Notes: generated from the sequence alone by a model not told the origin. A stretch of 64,000 nucleotides of DNA from Pyropia haitanensis (GCA_008729055.1 SDUX01000009.1:628806-692805), one strand, 5' to 3'; shown: positions 30,540-41,862, counted from the stretch's first letter. Program-made: numbers and translations.

Positions 30540-31036
30540 CGGCGGCGGCGGCGGTGGGCCGTGGGACGCACGCCCTCGCGGTAGCCACGAGAGGTACGCC
30601 TGGCGGCTAGCCGCCCCTCCCCCCCCCCCCCCGCCTGGTGCCTCGTCTCGCGTCGGCGGCGCGCACCCCCCCCCCCGGCACCCACCGCGCCCGCCGTCCC
30701 ACCCACGGCGGCGCGGCCGGCTCGGCCCGCCGTGACGGGCAGCGGCGCGTTTCCTCATTGGGAGGGCGGGGGGGAGCCCCGCCGGCAGGTAGGCTGCGCG
30801 TGTGCGCGGCGCGGACGCGCCCCCCGCCCGCGGTGCCGCTGTGCGCCGCGCGACGCGGGGTGACCCTGTGCACCCCCCGCCGCGGCCGTCGCGCCACACC
30901 CCGCCGCGCCGCGCCGCGCCGCGCCGCGCCGTCTCCCCGCTGCCGTCGTGCACGGGTGCGCAGGGGCGGCGTGCCCGCCGCCGTGCGCGCACCCGCCGTG
31001 CCCCCTCTTTGATTTTCCCATCCCGCCCGCCCGGCA
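24074..31036. other. Seven-kb GC-rich simple-sequence region
   Basis: GCC/GCG triplet runs (for example near 25,325-25,365 and 26,515-26,560) and C or G homopolymers (near 24,430, 24,600 and 27,785-27,810) dominate. Very long frames stay open on both strands with Arg/Ala/Pro/Gly-only products. I found no conserved motif. An AT-richer interval at about 27,190-27,430 may be a true intergenic spacer. Real low-complexity genes may be hidden here but cannot be distinguished by eye. Confidence 0.4.
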
Positions 31037-34000
31037 GCGGTCGCATATCATTGCGCGCAGCGTTGGTCGACGCCCACCGTGTCCGCCGCCGCTGCCGGCG
31101 CACCAGCAGCCGCGCCTTGACGTTGTGCCCCTCGCCTCTGTGGCGGCGTCGGCGGCGGCAGCAGCTGCAGCAGCGGCGGCGGCGCGCGCCCAGCGGGCGG
31201 CGGCCGCCGTGGAGCACCGGCGGCCTGCCGGCCGGGGCGGCACCACAGGCCGGTCGGCCGTGGTGCCGCCGTCGGCGGTGATCGTGACGGCCGCGACAGC
31301 CGCCGCGGCAGCGACCGTGCCGCCTTCGTCCACCCGGCTGGCAGGCCGGGGCGCCCGCACAGGTGGTGGCGGTGGTGGCGGTGGTGGTGGCGACAGCTGG
31401 CACGGCGGAGCCCTGGGGGGGGTCCGCGCCGCCGGCGTCGGCGGCGACCGTGGCGTCGATAGTGGCGGCGGCGGCGGCGGCGGCAGCGGTGGCGGTGGCG
31501 TCGACGACGGGGCTGACGCGGGTGGGGTGAAGGACGAGCCCGGCGGAGGCCTCGGCGCTGGTTTTGATCGGGCCGCAAAGCAAGAGCCAAGCGCCGTCTA
31601 CAGGGCTGGCCTTGGTGGGGTATTGAAAACTGAGCCTGACGGCGGCGGCGGCGGCGGTGGCAGCAACGGTTTTGGCGGCGGCGACGGGGACTGGTACGCC
31701 GCGGCGGCGCGCTCGGCCCCCCCCTGGGACACCAACGTGTCGACGGCGGGCGTCGGCGGCGGCGGTGGTGGCGGCGGCCTCCACAACAACGTCGTTGGCG
31801 GTGCGTGGGCGGCGGGTGGCGGCGCTCAGGCGGGGAAGCCCTCCCCGCGCACGCCGCTGCCACCACCCCCGCCGCGTCGGCGGGAGCCCTTGCGGGCGCT
31901 GCCGTCGCCGTACCCAATGGCCGCGCGCTTTCCCCCGTCCCTCTCCCCGTATGGGCGGCTGCCGCCGCTGGCAAGCATCGCCCGCGCCAGCCCGCCACCT
32001 CCGTCGGTGATCAGCGTCGGTGTCGGTGGTGGGGCAGGCGGGCTGGGCGGCGCTGGCGGGGGTGCCGCGGCCGTCACCCCCTGGCGTGATACCACCCCGC
32101 GGCTGCCGCTGCCCCCGCTGACGCCTCTGCCGCCATTGCCGTCACGGGGCGCGCCGACGGCAGCGGCTGCGGCGCTGCCACCGCTGCATCCCAACCCGCC
32201 CGCCCGATCCGTCAGCGTTGGCGTCGGCGTCGGCGGCGCCGCCGCCTATGGTGGCGGTGGTGGGGGAGGCGGCGGCCTTGCGCCGGCTCCCCTCCCCCCT
32301 CAGATTCCCCTCTCCCCCGCGGCGGCGACAGCTGGTGTGCGTCGCCACACGACGGGCGCCGCCGCGTTGGCCGGCGGGCCGTCCCCACGGCTGGCGGCCG
32401 CGTCGCCGTCGGGCCGCAGCGCGTTTTTTTCCGCCTTTCTCGCCCGCCACGGCGCGCCGCTGCGGGCGGGCGGCGTCGGCGGCGGCGGCGGCGACGGCGG
32501 CGGGGGCGGCGGCGGTGGCGTCGGTGGCGGCGTGCCCGCATCGTCCTCCCCAAGCGGCGGCCGCCTGCCGATGGCCGCCCCCGCCGCGACGGCCGCGGCG
32601 GCCGCGCACGCGACGGCGCCGCGGCCGTCGCCCATGGCGATGGAGTCGCTCCTGCTGGGTCCCGCGGCGGGCCCGCCGGCGCTCCCCACCACCGAGCCCG
32701 GCCCGTCCAAGCGCCCCCGCCCGTCGTCGGCTGGGGGGGGCGGCGGGCGGCCGGGAGGGGTCCCCGTTGCGGACGTGTGGGTCTACCCAGGCGAAGGTGG
32801 GGATTGGCCGGCGGCTGGCAGCGGCGGCGGCGGTGGTGGCGGCGGCGGCGTCGGCAGCAGCGGCGGCGGCGGCGGCGGGGCGGGCGCCGCCCCGCGGCGG
32901 GTGTACTCGTACCCGCCACCGCCACAGGGCTATGAGCGGGCGGGCGGTGCCGGCGCTGGTGGATACGCGTTTTCTGACGGTGGCGGCCCGTCGTTTGGCG
33001 TGGGGCTGCCGGCTGCCCCACCCGCGGACGGGACCCTCGGGGGCGGATGGGCCGCCGCTCCCTCCGCCGCCCACACGGGGAGGGGGGCGGCCGTTCCGCC
33101 CGCTACGGTGGGCGCGACGGTCTATGGGGGCGGCACCGTCGGCGGCGGCGGCGGCATCAGTGGCGGAGGCGTTGGCGGCAGCCGCGGCGGTGGGGCGTCA
33201 ACCTCTGCGGGCGGCGCAGACTGGTACGCCGCCGCCGGCGGCATTTCGTCCCTGTCCGTGGCGGGCACGTTTGCGGTGGGCGCCGGCGTGCGGCCCGCGG
33301 GCGCCGGCGTGGGCCTCGCCACCGCGGCGGGCAGCGGGTGGTCCGCCGCGGACCGGGGCGGCGGTGGGGGTGTGCCGGGCTACCCGCTCCTCCCCACGGC
33401 CGCGGCGGCAGGGTCGCGGGCGCCGCTGCCCGCGCCCCCCCCCCCCGCGTCTGCCCTCCGCGGGGTGCTGACGTCTACTGCTGGCGCCGCCGCTGTCCCC
33501 CGCCGCCACCCATGCCCCGACTGCCGGGCGGTGTTTGACACGCCACGGCGGCTCAAGGCGCACAGCAGCACCGCGCACAAGCGGCGGTGCCACCCGTGCG
33601 GCACGTGCGGCTTCTCCTTCCTCACCCGCGCGCACCTGGACAGCCACGTCAAGACCGTCCACGAGAAGCTGCGGCCGTACAAGTGCCCGATCTGCGGGTT
33701 TGCGTTTGGCCAGAGCAGCAACCTCTCCGAGCACGTCCGCAACGTGCACGAGAAGAAGCGGCCGTACGGGTGCCACCTTTGCGACAGCAACTTTAGCCGC
33801 CACCCGGACCTCAAGCGCCACATCCGGCTGGTGCACGAGCGGAAGCGCGCGCGCGACCGGGACGCCGCGGCGGGGGGGGGGCGGGCGGCGGCGGGGGCGC
33901 TGCTGGCGCCGGGGGCGGGGGGGGGCTCCCCACTCGGGCGGGGGGAGGCGATGGGATGGCAACGGTGGCTATGGTGGGGCGGCGGCGGGGGGGATACATC

Positions 34001-34058
34001 TGGCTGGCCGCTGAGAACGCGGGGGGGAGGCGGAGGAGGGAATTTTGGCGGCGACTGA
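31037..34058 (+). CDS. C2H2 zinc-finger protein, four fingers, probable transcription factor (5' exon missing)
   Basis: The frame is open from about 30948 but has no ATG until 31914, so the start probably lies in an upstream exon; pyrimidine-rich acceptor-like sites end at about 31036 and 31061. The N-terminal 800-plus residues are Gly/Ala/Pro/Ser-rich. Four CX2CX12HX4H fingers lie at 33513-33836, joined by HEK(L/K)RPY linkers like the canonical TGEKPY linker, which indicates sequence-specific DNA binding in the nucleus. Upstream are three sumoylation-type motifs: VKDEP (31527), AKQEP (31575) and LKTEP (31623). The tail after the fingers is Gly-rich and ends at TGA 34056-34058. Targets are unknown. 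Confidence 0.8.
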
Positions 34059-34607
34059 GAGGGAACCCCACTGCATGGAGCTGCTGTGGCAAGGGGTGTT
34101 GCACCGCACGTGCGCCCGCTCAGCTGGCGCCGCGCCCGTGCCTGTAGGGACGCACTCATAAACGAAAACCATTTGACGAGGGGTGATACGCGCACGAGTG
34201 CGCACCCGAGGCCACGGCCGCGGGACGTCGTTGCCCCCCGATAGGTTCGCCAGGCGATCCGTAGGGAGGAAGCGCCGACGCTGGGACGGCCAGTGTGCGA
34301 CGGGGACGCCGCCACCCCCGTCCTCACGGCGGGCGTGTGCGCCGCTGTAGCAGCAGACCTGCCGCTGGGCACACCGTCCATGGCGGGTGGCCACCACGCG
34401 GTCGCAGGTGCCGAGGCGAGGGGGCTGCGGGGGCGTGGCATCCGAGTCCATCGGGGGAGGTCGCCCGCGGCAACCTTAAGAGCTGTGCATTGGCGGGTGC
34501 GCCCACGACCGCGCAGACCCGCAGGCCATAGATACAACGACGGGGAAGGCCAAACCACGGCGAAGGTTGACAGGAGTCGAACCGATACCAGCGCATGATG
34601 TAATTGA
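34059..34607. other. Intergenic sequence between zinc-finger gene and tRNA gene
   Basis: Composition becomes balanced here. No coding frame is convincing. It should hold the 3' end of the zinc-finger transcript. Confidence 0.45.
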
Positions 34608-34614
34608 ATATATA
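34608..34614 (+). promoter_or_regulatory. TATA-like box upstream of the tRNA gene
   Basis: ATATATA lies about 32-38 nt before the first tRNA base, in a short AT-rich stretch. Upstream TATA elements accompany many plant and algal tRNA genes together with the internal A and B boxes. Confidence 0.45.
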
Positions 34615-34645
34615 GTTTGTGGCATTTCTTGAGGACACACGAAAT

Positions 34646-34753
34646 GGGGTTGTAGCTCAGTGGTAGAGTGCGCGCTTCGCATGCACGTGAGACACGTCCG
34701 TGAGTGCGCGAGGTCCAGGGATCGATTAACAGCCGATGACCCCTGCTGCTCCA
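34646..34753 (+). tRNA. trnA(cgc): tRNA-Ala(CGC) with two introns, one in the T arm
   Basis: Removing two inserts gives a 72-nt cloverleaf. The acceptor stem is 34646-34652 with 34746-34752, containing G3:U70, the alanine identity pair. The D arm is GCTC-AGTGGTA-GAGT. The anticodon stem CGCGC (34671-34675) pairs perfectly with GCGCG (34706-34710). The loop TTCGCAT carries anticodon CGC (34678-34680). The T stem CAGGG (34716-34720) pairs with CCCTG (34741-34745), and A73 is at 34753. Intron 1 (about 34682-34704, 23 nt) is at the canonical 37/38 site. Intron 2 (about 34728-34740, 13 nt) interrupts the T arm near 60/61, which is ectopic. Oddities are a U6:U67 mismatch and A instead of T at position 54, so a decayed copy is possible. 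Confidence 0.82.
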
Positions 34754-34759
34754 GGTTTA

Positions 34760-34763
34760 TTTT
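34760..34763 (+). terminator. RNA polymerase III terminator of the tRNA gene
   Basis: TTTT occurs 6 nt after the tRNA 3' end, within GTTTATTTTG. This is the usual minimal polymerase III stop. Confidence 0.6.
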
Positions 34764-35650
34764 GCTCGTTCGTGATCGCAGATACAGGCGATTCAGCACG
34801 ACGTTTACAAACACCTGGGTGATTCAAGAACGGTGGCACCTCTCTACACTATTGGATAAATCCTATTTTGTTTCTTGCCTCACACCGAGCTGATACGCAT
34901 GCCGCCGCCGGGGCGCTAATGGCGATCACCGCCCGTCCGGCTTGCCGCCCCCCTCGTCGTCGGTTGCCACTACCACTGCGTGACAATGGCGGTGATGGTG
35001 TGGGTGGGTGTAACCACCAAGCCCCCTTTTTGCCGGCGCGGCTACAGAAAAGCGAGTATCTCCCTCCCGGTAGGCCAGCTGCTCCTCCCCGGGGACAAGG
35101 TGCTCGCCTTTGTTGGCAGCGCCCAAGGCTCATGAGTCAAGCAATGGATATCATCTACAGACGGAAAGACAATGGCCTCTGATGGCAGCCAGGGACGCTA
35201 CCTGCAGCAGCGGCGACAGGCTTCACGTGGCCATTGCCACGACGCCGCCAGCCACCCTCACTCCGCGGAAAGAAATGTAGCAAAACTTCCGACCAGTCGA
35301 GGATGTCTGTCCAAGCGACCTAGCTAGCAGCCCCAAACTTCCAGGTCGCTCGTGCGGAAGAACGTCGCGGATGTGTTGACAGCGCCCCGTGCGGCGACGT
35401 CGCAGCAGCCGTCGTGTCCGCAACCACATCCGTCATCACCATGGGGAGGGTGAACGAGACAAAGTTGGGTGGTGTCAGGGCGTTGGTAGGCGAGCGGCCT
35501 AGCCGCCAAAGCAGCGGGGCGCGGACAACGCCCACCACAACAGTGCCAGCCCAGAAATTCAGACACGGTGCCCTTGCACAGCTTACCTTTGAAATAGTAG
35601 ACTGAATTTTGTTGGATGAAAATCATAAAAATTTCTGCCCAACGTTCAGA
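34764..35650. other. Intergenic sequence, no gene assigned
   Basis: The composition is balanced. Short ORFs on both strands lack motifs and look random. I see no RNA gene or clear repeat. Confidence 0.45.
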
Positions 35651-36062
35651 CGGAGTCACAGGGACTGCGTTTGTCGTTGATACAATTCACAGGGGAGCCA
35701 ACGTTTCGGGGCTCAGCGCAACGCGCGCGTCTTTGTAGCGTCGACGACGCCACGCGACGGGCGGGGCGAGCGCCGCCCCCGCACCCCGCCCTGCGGCCGG
35801 CACCCGCTGCACGCGCGCGACCCCTCTGGCAGGCCCTCCTGGCGCGCGGCGCGGCCGCCGTCGATGGGTCCACCCGGTCGGTGCGGGCGGACCGTGGCGC
35901 CCGCGACGCCGCCACGGTCCCGCCAGGCGGCCGCGCCGGCCGTCCGACCCGCGTCGGCGCCGCGTCTCGCCCGCGGCGCGCGTACGGCCTCGCGGGGCCA
36001 CAGCGGCAATGGTGGTGGGAACGGGGTGGCCAACCAGACAGGACGGCTGGGGGGAGCTGGTG

Positions 36063-36095
<33 letters not shown>

Positions 36096-36440
36096 CGGCC
36101 GGCAGCGCCCGACGGGGCCGTCCCGGGACAGAGGCGGCCAGCGCCCCGCGGGCGAGGTGCACGGCCAACCGGTGCTGTGAGCTGCTCCACTGCTATGTGT
36201 CGATCGGGAGCGCCCAGCGGGGCGCACGCCGCCGCGGCTCTGCCCAAAAAGAGACGGACTAGGAAAAAAAGGCCACCACACGCGCCCTCCCCCCCCCCCC
36301 CACCCCCGGCACCCACCACCAGCCCCCCCCACCCCACGCCCACCACCCCCCCCCCTCCCACCCCCCCCATCCCCCCACCACCTACAACAAAACAAAAAAA
36401 AAAAAACCGCACCCCCCCCCCTCACCCACACGCGCGCCAC
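35651..36440. other. GC-rich sequence with a 32-nt G run
   Basis: A pure G run covers 36064-36095, and the right part is C-rich. Overlapping open frames on both strands give Arg/Ala/Pro peptides without motifs. No gene is supported. Confidence 0.4.
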
Positions 36441-37043
36441 TCACGGCGACGGCGCCAGTACCCCCCCCCCCCCCCCCCCCCCCCCCCACCCCCCCCTCCC
36501 CCCCCCTCGCCACCACCGCGGCGAGCGCGGCGGCCAACGCCGCGGCCTCAGCGTCGGCCCGCCCCACCCGCCGCCGCAACGCGGCGGCACTCCCCGCCGC
36601 CGCCGCGGCCGCCGCCCGTGCCGCCGCCGCGTCCGCGTCGGCCGCCGCGCGGCGGCGCGTCGCGGCCGCGACGCGGCCGCGCGCGGCGGTGACCGCCGCG
36701 GCCGCCGCGGCGGTCGCCGCCGCCGCAGCCGCCGCGGCGGTACGCGCGTCGGCCGCCGCCGCCGCCGCGGCGGCGGTGGTGGTGGTGGTGGTGGCGGGTG
36801 GGGTGGGGAGGGGGGGGTCCCGTGGGGGGGGACGTCCGCCGGGGGGGGGGGACGCCGCCGGCGGTGGCCCACGCGTCCCACGCGGCGACCGCGTCGGGGG
36901 GGACGCCGCCGGGGGAGACGGGACACGGGTCGGTGCGTGTCGACGCGGCCGAGGGGCGCCGCCCGTCTGCCGCGGTTGCCACCGACGTGGCGCCGCCATC
37001 CACGGCGGCTGCGGGCGGGGACGAGGGGGGAGCGGGGGGGGCG

Positions 37044-37077
<34 letters not shown>

Positions 37078-39879
37078 ACCCCACCGCCGCCGACCCCGCC
37101 GCCGCCGCCGCCGCCACCGCCGCCGCCGCCGCGTCAGCGGCGGCGCCCCCATTCGCGGCGGCCGCCGCGTCAGCCGCGGCGGCCATCCACACACCGCGTC
37201 CCGCCGGGACGGCCGCCGACGCGGCCGCCGCGACACGCCCGCCGCCACTCCCCGCGGCGGCCGTCCCGCGCCGCCGCGCGCGGCGTGCGGCGGCGGCGGT
37301 CGTGGCGGCCGGCTCGGCGGGGGTGGCCGCCACCCCCCCCCCCCCGGCAAGGACACACCCGCCGCCGACGGCGGCGGCGGCGGCGGCAGTGGCGGCGGTG
37401 ACGGCGGTGGGGGTGGGGACGCCCCCGGCGGCGACGCGGCCGACGGCGGCGACGCGAGGCGGGTGGGGGGGGGTGGGAGGGGCCGCGGCGGCGGCGGCGG
37501 CGGTCGCGGCAGCCGCGGCGGTGGCGGCGGCGGCGCCGCGCAGCCGCCACGCTGGCGTGGCGGCGGCGCCCCCCCCCGGGGGGGGGGGGGGGGGTCGTCG
37601 CGGCTGCGCCGCTGGGGGGGTCGTCCAGATCCGACGCCACCCGCGTGATGGCGTCGGAGAGCGCCGCCGCCGACGGGCGGCTGCCGGTGGGGGCGGACGT
37701 GTCGGGGGGGGGGGGGGGGGGCGCCGCACGCAACGGTTGGGGGGGGGATGGGGGGGGGGGGCGCCTCCCGCGACGGGCGGTGGCGGCCGCGGCGGACGCT
37801 GCCGCCGCCGCCGCCGCCGCCACCCGCACCGCCGCCGCCACCCCCCCCCCACCGCCGCCGCCGCCACCACCATTGTCGGCAACGACCCCCCCCCCCCCCC
37901 CTCCGCGCAGCACCGGCACTCCCCCCCCCCTCCCCCCCCCCCCCCGCACCACGCGCGGCGCCCCCCCCCCCCGGCGGTGCCGACAGCGCGTGGCGGCGGT
38001 GGGGCACCCCCCCCCCCCCCCCCCCCCCCACCGGTGGTGGGGCGGCGGGCCCCCCCCCCGCGACAGACGACCCGCCGCGGCGGTGGCGGCGGCAACGCCG
38101 CCCACGATACCCGCGGCGGCGGGTGGCGGGTGGCGGGCGGCGGCGGCGGCGGGGGTGGTGGTGGCGGTGCGGAGCAGGGGTGGGGGGGAGGGGAGGTGGG
38201 GGGGGAAGGCACGCCGGCGGTGGTGTCCGTGACGGCCGCCTCCCAGACGCCGGCCGAGAGGGTGGGCGCGCCACCGGTGATGGGGGGGGGGGGGGGGGGG
38301 GCGCTGGGGTAGAGACGCCCGCCACTGCCGCGTCGGCAGTGGCGGCGGTGCCGCCGGCGGCGGCGTCGTGGGTGCCACCGCTGCGGCCGGCGACGGCCGC
38401 GTCGGCAGCGTCCGACGCCGGGGGGGGGGGCGCCGCGGCGGTGGGAGCCGCCGCTGCTGCCGCCGCCGCCGCCGCCGCCGCCTTGGCAGCCGCCGCCGCG
38501 GGGTGCACCGCCGACAGCGGCAGGGGCGTGCCGTCCGTACCGCCGCCACCGCCACCGCCACCGCTGCCGCCGCTGCCGCGGCCGCCGCGGCGGCCGCCGC
38601 GGCAATCGCGGACGCCACACGCGGCGTTCCACGCCGCCCCCCCGTCAGCGGCGGGCGGCCGGCGTCCACACGACGCGCACCCCCCCGCGGACGCCCCCCC
38701 CCCCCACCCCCACCCCCACCACCGCCACCGCCACCGCCCGCCTCTTGGGACCGTGGCCGCAACGCCGACGGCGACACCCCCCCCACCATGGACACCGGCG
38801 GCACCGACACGGGCGGCGGCACGCGCAGCACCGCGTCGGCGGCAGCACCCCCCCCACCGCCACGCGCACGCCTCCATCCACCGCCACCACCGCCGCGGCA
38901 CCCCCAACAGCGGCATCCCCCCCCCCCCCCCCCCCCCGCACCGAGACGGCAACGCCGCCCGTGGCGGCGGCTCGTCCCCCCCGCGTGACCCCCCCCCCCC
39001 CCCCCGGCGGGAGCCACAGCGGCACCCCCCCCCCGCACCGAGCAGCGTCCGCAACGACGCGGCTTCCTCCTCGGCCGCCACGTACGCGGCGCGCCAGGCC
39101 GCCGCGGCGGCGGCCGACGCGTCCGCGTCGGCCCGGGCGGCACGGAGTTCCGCCGCCGCCGCCGTGGCGGCAACGGTGCCGCGCCGGGGGGGGGGGGGGG
39201 GGGGGTGGCCGCCGCCGGCTAGGGAGGGGGGGGGGGGGGGGGGCACGCCCGTGGCGGCGGTGGTGGACGTGGGCGTGGGGGGGGTGGGGGGGGGGGGGGG
39301 GGGGTGACCGTGGAGGGGGGGGGGAGCCGCCCGCGCCGACGCGTCCGTGGGGGGGGGGTTGGGGGGGGTGGTTGGCAGGGGGTGGACGGGCCGCCGCGGT
39401 TGCCGCCCGCGGCGGTGCCGCCCGGGTGGTCACCGCCGCTGCCGCCGCGGTCGCCGCCGCCGCGGTGGCGGTCGGCACCGCCACCGCTGCCGCGGGCGCC
39501 GCCGCCGCGGTGGCGGTCGGCACCGCCACCGCTGCCGCGGGCGCCGCCGCCGCGGCGGCCGCCGTCGTTGGCGTCGCAGCCGCCGTGGCGGCCGTAGCGG
39601 TGGGGGTGGCGGCAGTGGTCTTGGTTGGTGCCGGCGGTGGCGGTGGCGGTGGTGGTGGTGGTGGTGGTGGTGGGGGTGGGGGGGGGGGGCGGGGGCGGGG
39701 GAGGGGGAGGGGGGGGGGGAAGCCGCCGGTGAGGACAAGGCCGTGGGGGGGGGGGGGGGGGACGCTCCGGCCGGTCGCGGCGGCACCACCCGCCCGCCGC
39801 CGCCCCAGGCGCGGATGAGCGCCGCGACGTTGCCGGCGGTGGTGGCCACGTCGGCCGCGGCGGCGGTGCCGGGCGCCAT
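36382..39879 (-). pseudogene. Probable Ala/Pro-rich coiled-coil gene, frame-broken at homopolymers
   Basis: Pieces of apparently real protein occur along the minus strand, all with GC-ending codons: ADVATTAGNVAALIRAWGGG near 39,840; AEEEAASLRTLLGAG near 39,070; RPSAAALSDAITRVASDLDD near 37,640; TGGAPTLSAGVWEAAVTDTT near 38,250; GGVPPDAVAAWDAWATAGG near 36,870; and a final Ala/Arg/Asp-rich helix (RVGRADAEAAALAAALAAV) near 36,530. They lie in three frames, switching at long C/G runs. This fits one gene whose sequence has indels in homopolymers, either sequencing error or decay. An ATG at 39879 is one candidate start. The function is unknown and the boundaries are approximate. Confidence 0.35.
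39447..39560. repeat. Two copies of a 60-bp GC-rich repeat
   Basis: A unit containing GCCGCCGCGGTGGCGGTCGG and CACCGCCACCGCTGCCGCGG occurs twice in tandem at a spacing of about 60 bp. It lies in the N-terminal part of the probable coiled-coil gene. Confidence 0.6.
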
Positions 39880-40920
39880 GCCCGCGGTGGTGGTGGGGGG
39901 CGGGGTGCGCCCGTTGGTGGGGAGGTGGGGGGGCTGGGGTGGGGGGGAGGGAGGGATAAGGGAAGAAAGGCGGAGGAAGAAGGTGGGTGAGGAGTTGGGG
40001 GGGGGGGGGGGAGGTGGGGGGGCCGTTCGTCAGAGGGGGCGGGGGAGAAGCTCGGCGGTAGAGATAGGAGAGCGGCGGCCGCCACGCCCGTCACGCCGCG
40101 GCCACCGCGCCGCCCACGCGCCGCGCGGGCAGCACAAACCCCCCCAAAAAAAGGGCGGCCGCGGCACGCGGCGCGCGGGGCACCCCCCCCGCGGCGGCCG
40201 GGGGCGCCACGGGCGGCAGTGCCCCCCCCCCCCCCCCACGGCGGCGGTGCCGCGCCGGCGCGGCCGTTACGGTACGGCGGCGGCATGCCGCCTCCCCCCC
40301 CCCCACGCGGCGGCGGCGACGCCCGCGGCGGCGGAGGGGTGGGCGTGCGCCGCGTGGGCGGGGCGGGGCGGGCGGGCGGGGCGGGGGGGGGGGACCCGCG
40401 TGTGGGGGTGGGGGGGGGGGGTGTCGTGATGGCGGCGGTGGGGTGTGGGCGGGTGCTGGGGGGGGGGGCGCCGTTGGTGGGGGGGGGGGAGGGTGTTGGT
40501 GGTGGCGGGCGATGGTGTGGGGGGGAGTGTGGTAGGACGAGGGGGCGGTGGTGGGGTGGGGGGGGGGTGGCGGTGAGTGCAGTGGGGGGGGGCGGGGGGG
40601 GGGGGGGTGGTTGTTCGCGCCATTTGGTCGTGTTGCGCGGGTGGTGGTGGTGACGATGGGAGCATGGGGGTGGGGGGGGGGTGGGGGGGGGGTGGGGGGG
40701 TGGGGGGGTGGGAGGGGCGGCAGGCCGTTGCCGTTGCCGCCGACGCCCGCGTCGGCGGGAGCGGGTGGCGGGAGCGCCCGCGCGCGGATGGCGGGCGGTG
40801 TGGGTGCGGGCGGCCGCCCGCGCGGGCGCCCGCCGGTAGCGGTGGGCGGGATCTATGGGGGGGGATCCCGCCCGCGGCGGGATTGTGTGCGGGCCCGCGG
40901 CGGCGGCCGTTGCAACGCCC
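39880..40920. other. G-rich simple-sequence region
   Basis: Long G runs and GGT/GGGGT repeats dominate at about 40,380-40,720. Open frames on both strands have no motif. It may include the promoter of the minus-strand gene to its left. Confidence 0.4.
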
Positions 40921-40987
40921 GCACAGCACCTCGCGAAAGCCGTCAAATTAACCGATAGTAGGTTGGGTCGGCCAGTTCGAATCCCAT

Positions 40988-41045
40988 CGTCGCGAAAACG
41001 TACCACTGCTACTGGGGTATACTGCGGGATACTCGTGGTTGGTAC
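40988..41045 (+). repeat. Left inverted repeat
   Basis: The reverse complement of this stretch aligns with 44147-44200 over about 54 bp with roughly ten differences by eye. Confidence 0.6.
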
Positions 41046-41345
41046 CACACAGCACCCCAGATTGGGCTGAAATGGTCTAAAATGGGCCCAGTACAAATAT
41101 TCGCGGACGCGTATCTCGAGAACGGCGTGTACTAGACCCTCTCACAGAGGCCATTCTTCCAATTGGGGATACATCGCCTGACCAGTATACTCCTGAACCC
41201 CTCTCCACGACGCCTCTGGGAGGGGGTGTGCGGACATGTCACGGTCGCCAGTATACCCAAGAAGGAGTTGTGGAGAGCTACTTATCGCGACCTGAGAGCC
41301 CTCGCGTACCGTTGTCATGTCACGCTGCGTATCTGGCCCACCGAT

Positions 41346-41560
41346 CACTACGTTGACCACGCCCACTATGCTACGAATAGCGCTGAGAGCGCCTGACAAC
41401 AGACCACGCGGCGGTCCCTGTGGTGGCTACGTCACCCACGGAAAATACTGTACGTTGCAAAAAAGCATAGATTTTTCGTCCAGGCATGATTCCCCGGGGG
41501 CCGCTCTAGTAACAGACCCCTCCCCGCCCTCTCTGTCCCCGCCCCCCCCCCCACCCCCTT
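41346..41560 (+). repeat. Diverged copy of the 310-bp repeat
   Basis: This stretch matches the middle of the 310-bp unit, from CACTATGCTACGAA through GGTGGCTACGTCAC and ACGGAAAATACTGTACG to the C-rich tail, with scattered substitutions. It is clearly older than the tandem copies at 42.6-43.6 kb. Confidence 0.75.
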
Positions 41561-41862
41561 TGGCCGGAGAGGGGGGAGCGGGGGGGGGGCGCTGGCGTGC
41601 TGGGCACTCCAGGCTCCCCCCGGTACGCCCCTCTAGCAGCTCCAGGGAGGGGAGCGGACGGACCCACCGGCGTGGCCCCAGCCGCACCCTCCTGCCAGCA
41701 CGCATCGGGGTGGCCACCAGCTACCCTCCACGGCACACTCAGCGCTCCCCACATGGTGCCGTCCATGGTACGCACGCACCCCACGCCCACGCCTACGCCC
41801 ACGCCCAAGCCCACGCCCAACTAAACAACAACACAACGATACACATATAATAAACAAGAAAA

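Noticed and set aside
24074..31036. Very long open frames on both strands
   Set aside because: They consist of Arg/Ala/Pro/Gly triplet-repeat translations, contradict each other between strands and show no motif.
40931..41003. tRNA-like sequence with a TTCGAAT loop near 40976
   Set aside because: The T loop and a partial CGCGA acceptor match are present, but the T stem does not pair unless an 8-nt insert is assumed, and no D arm or anticodon arm can be drawn.
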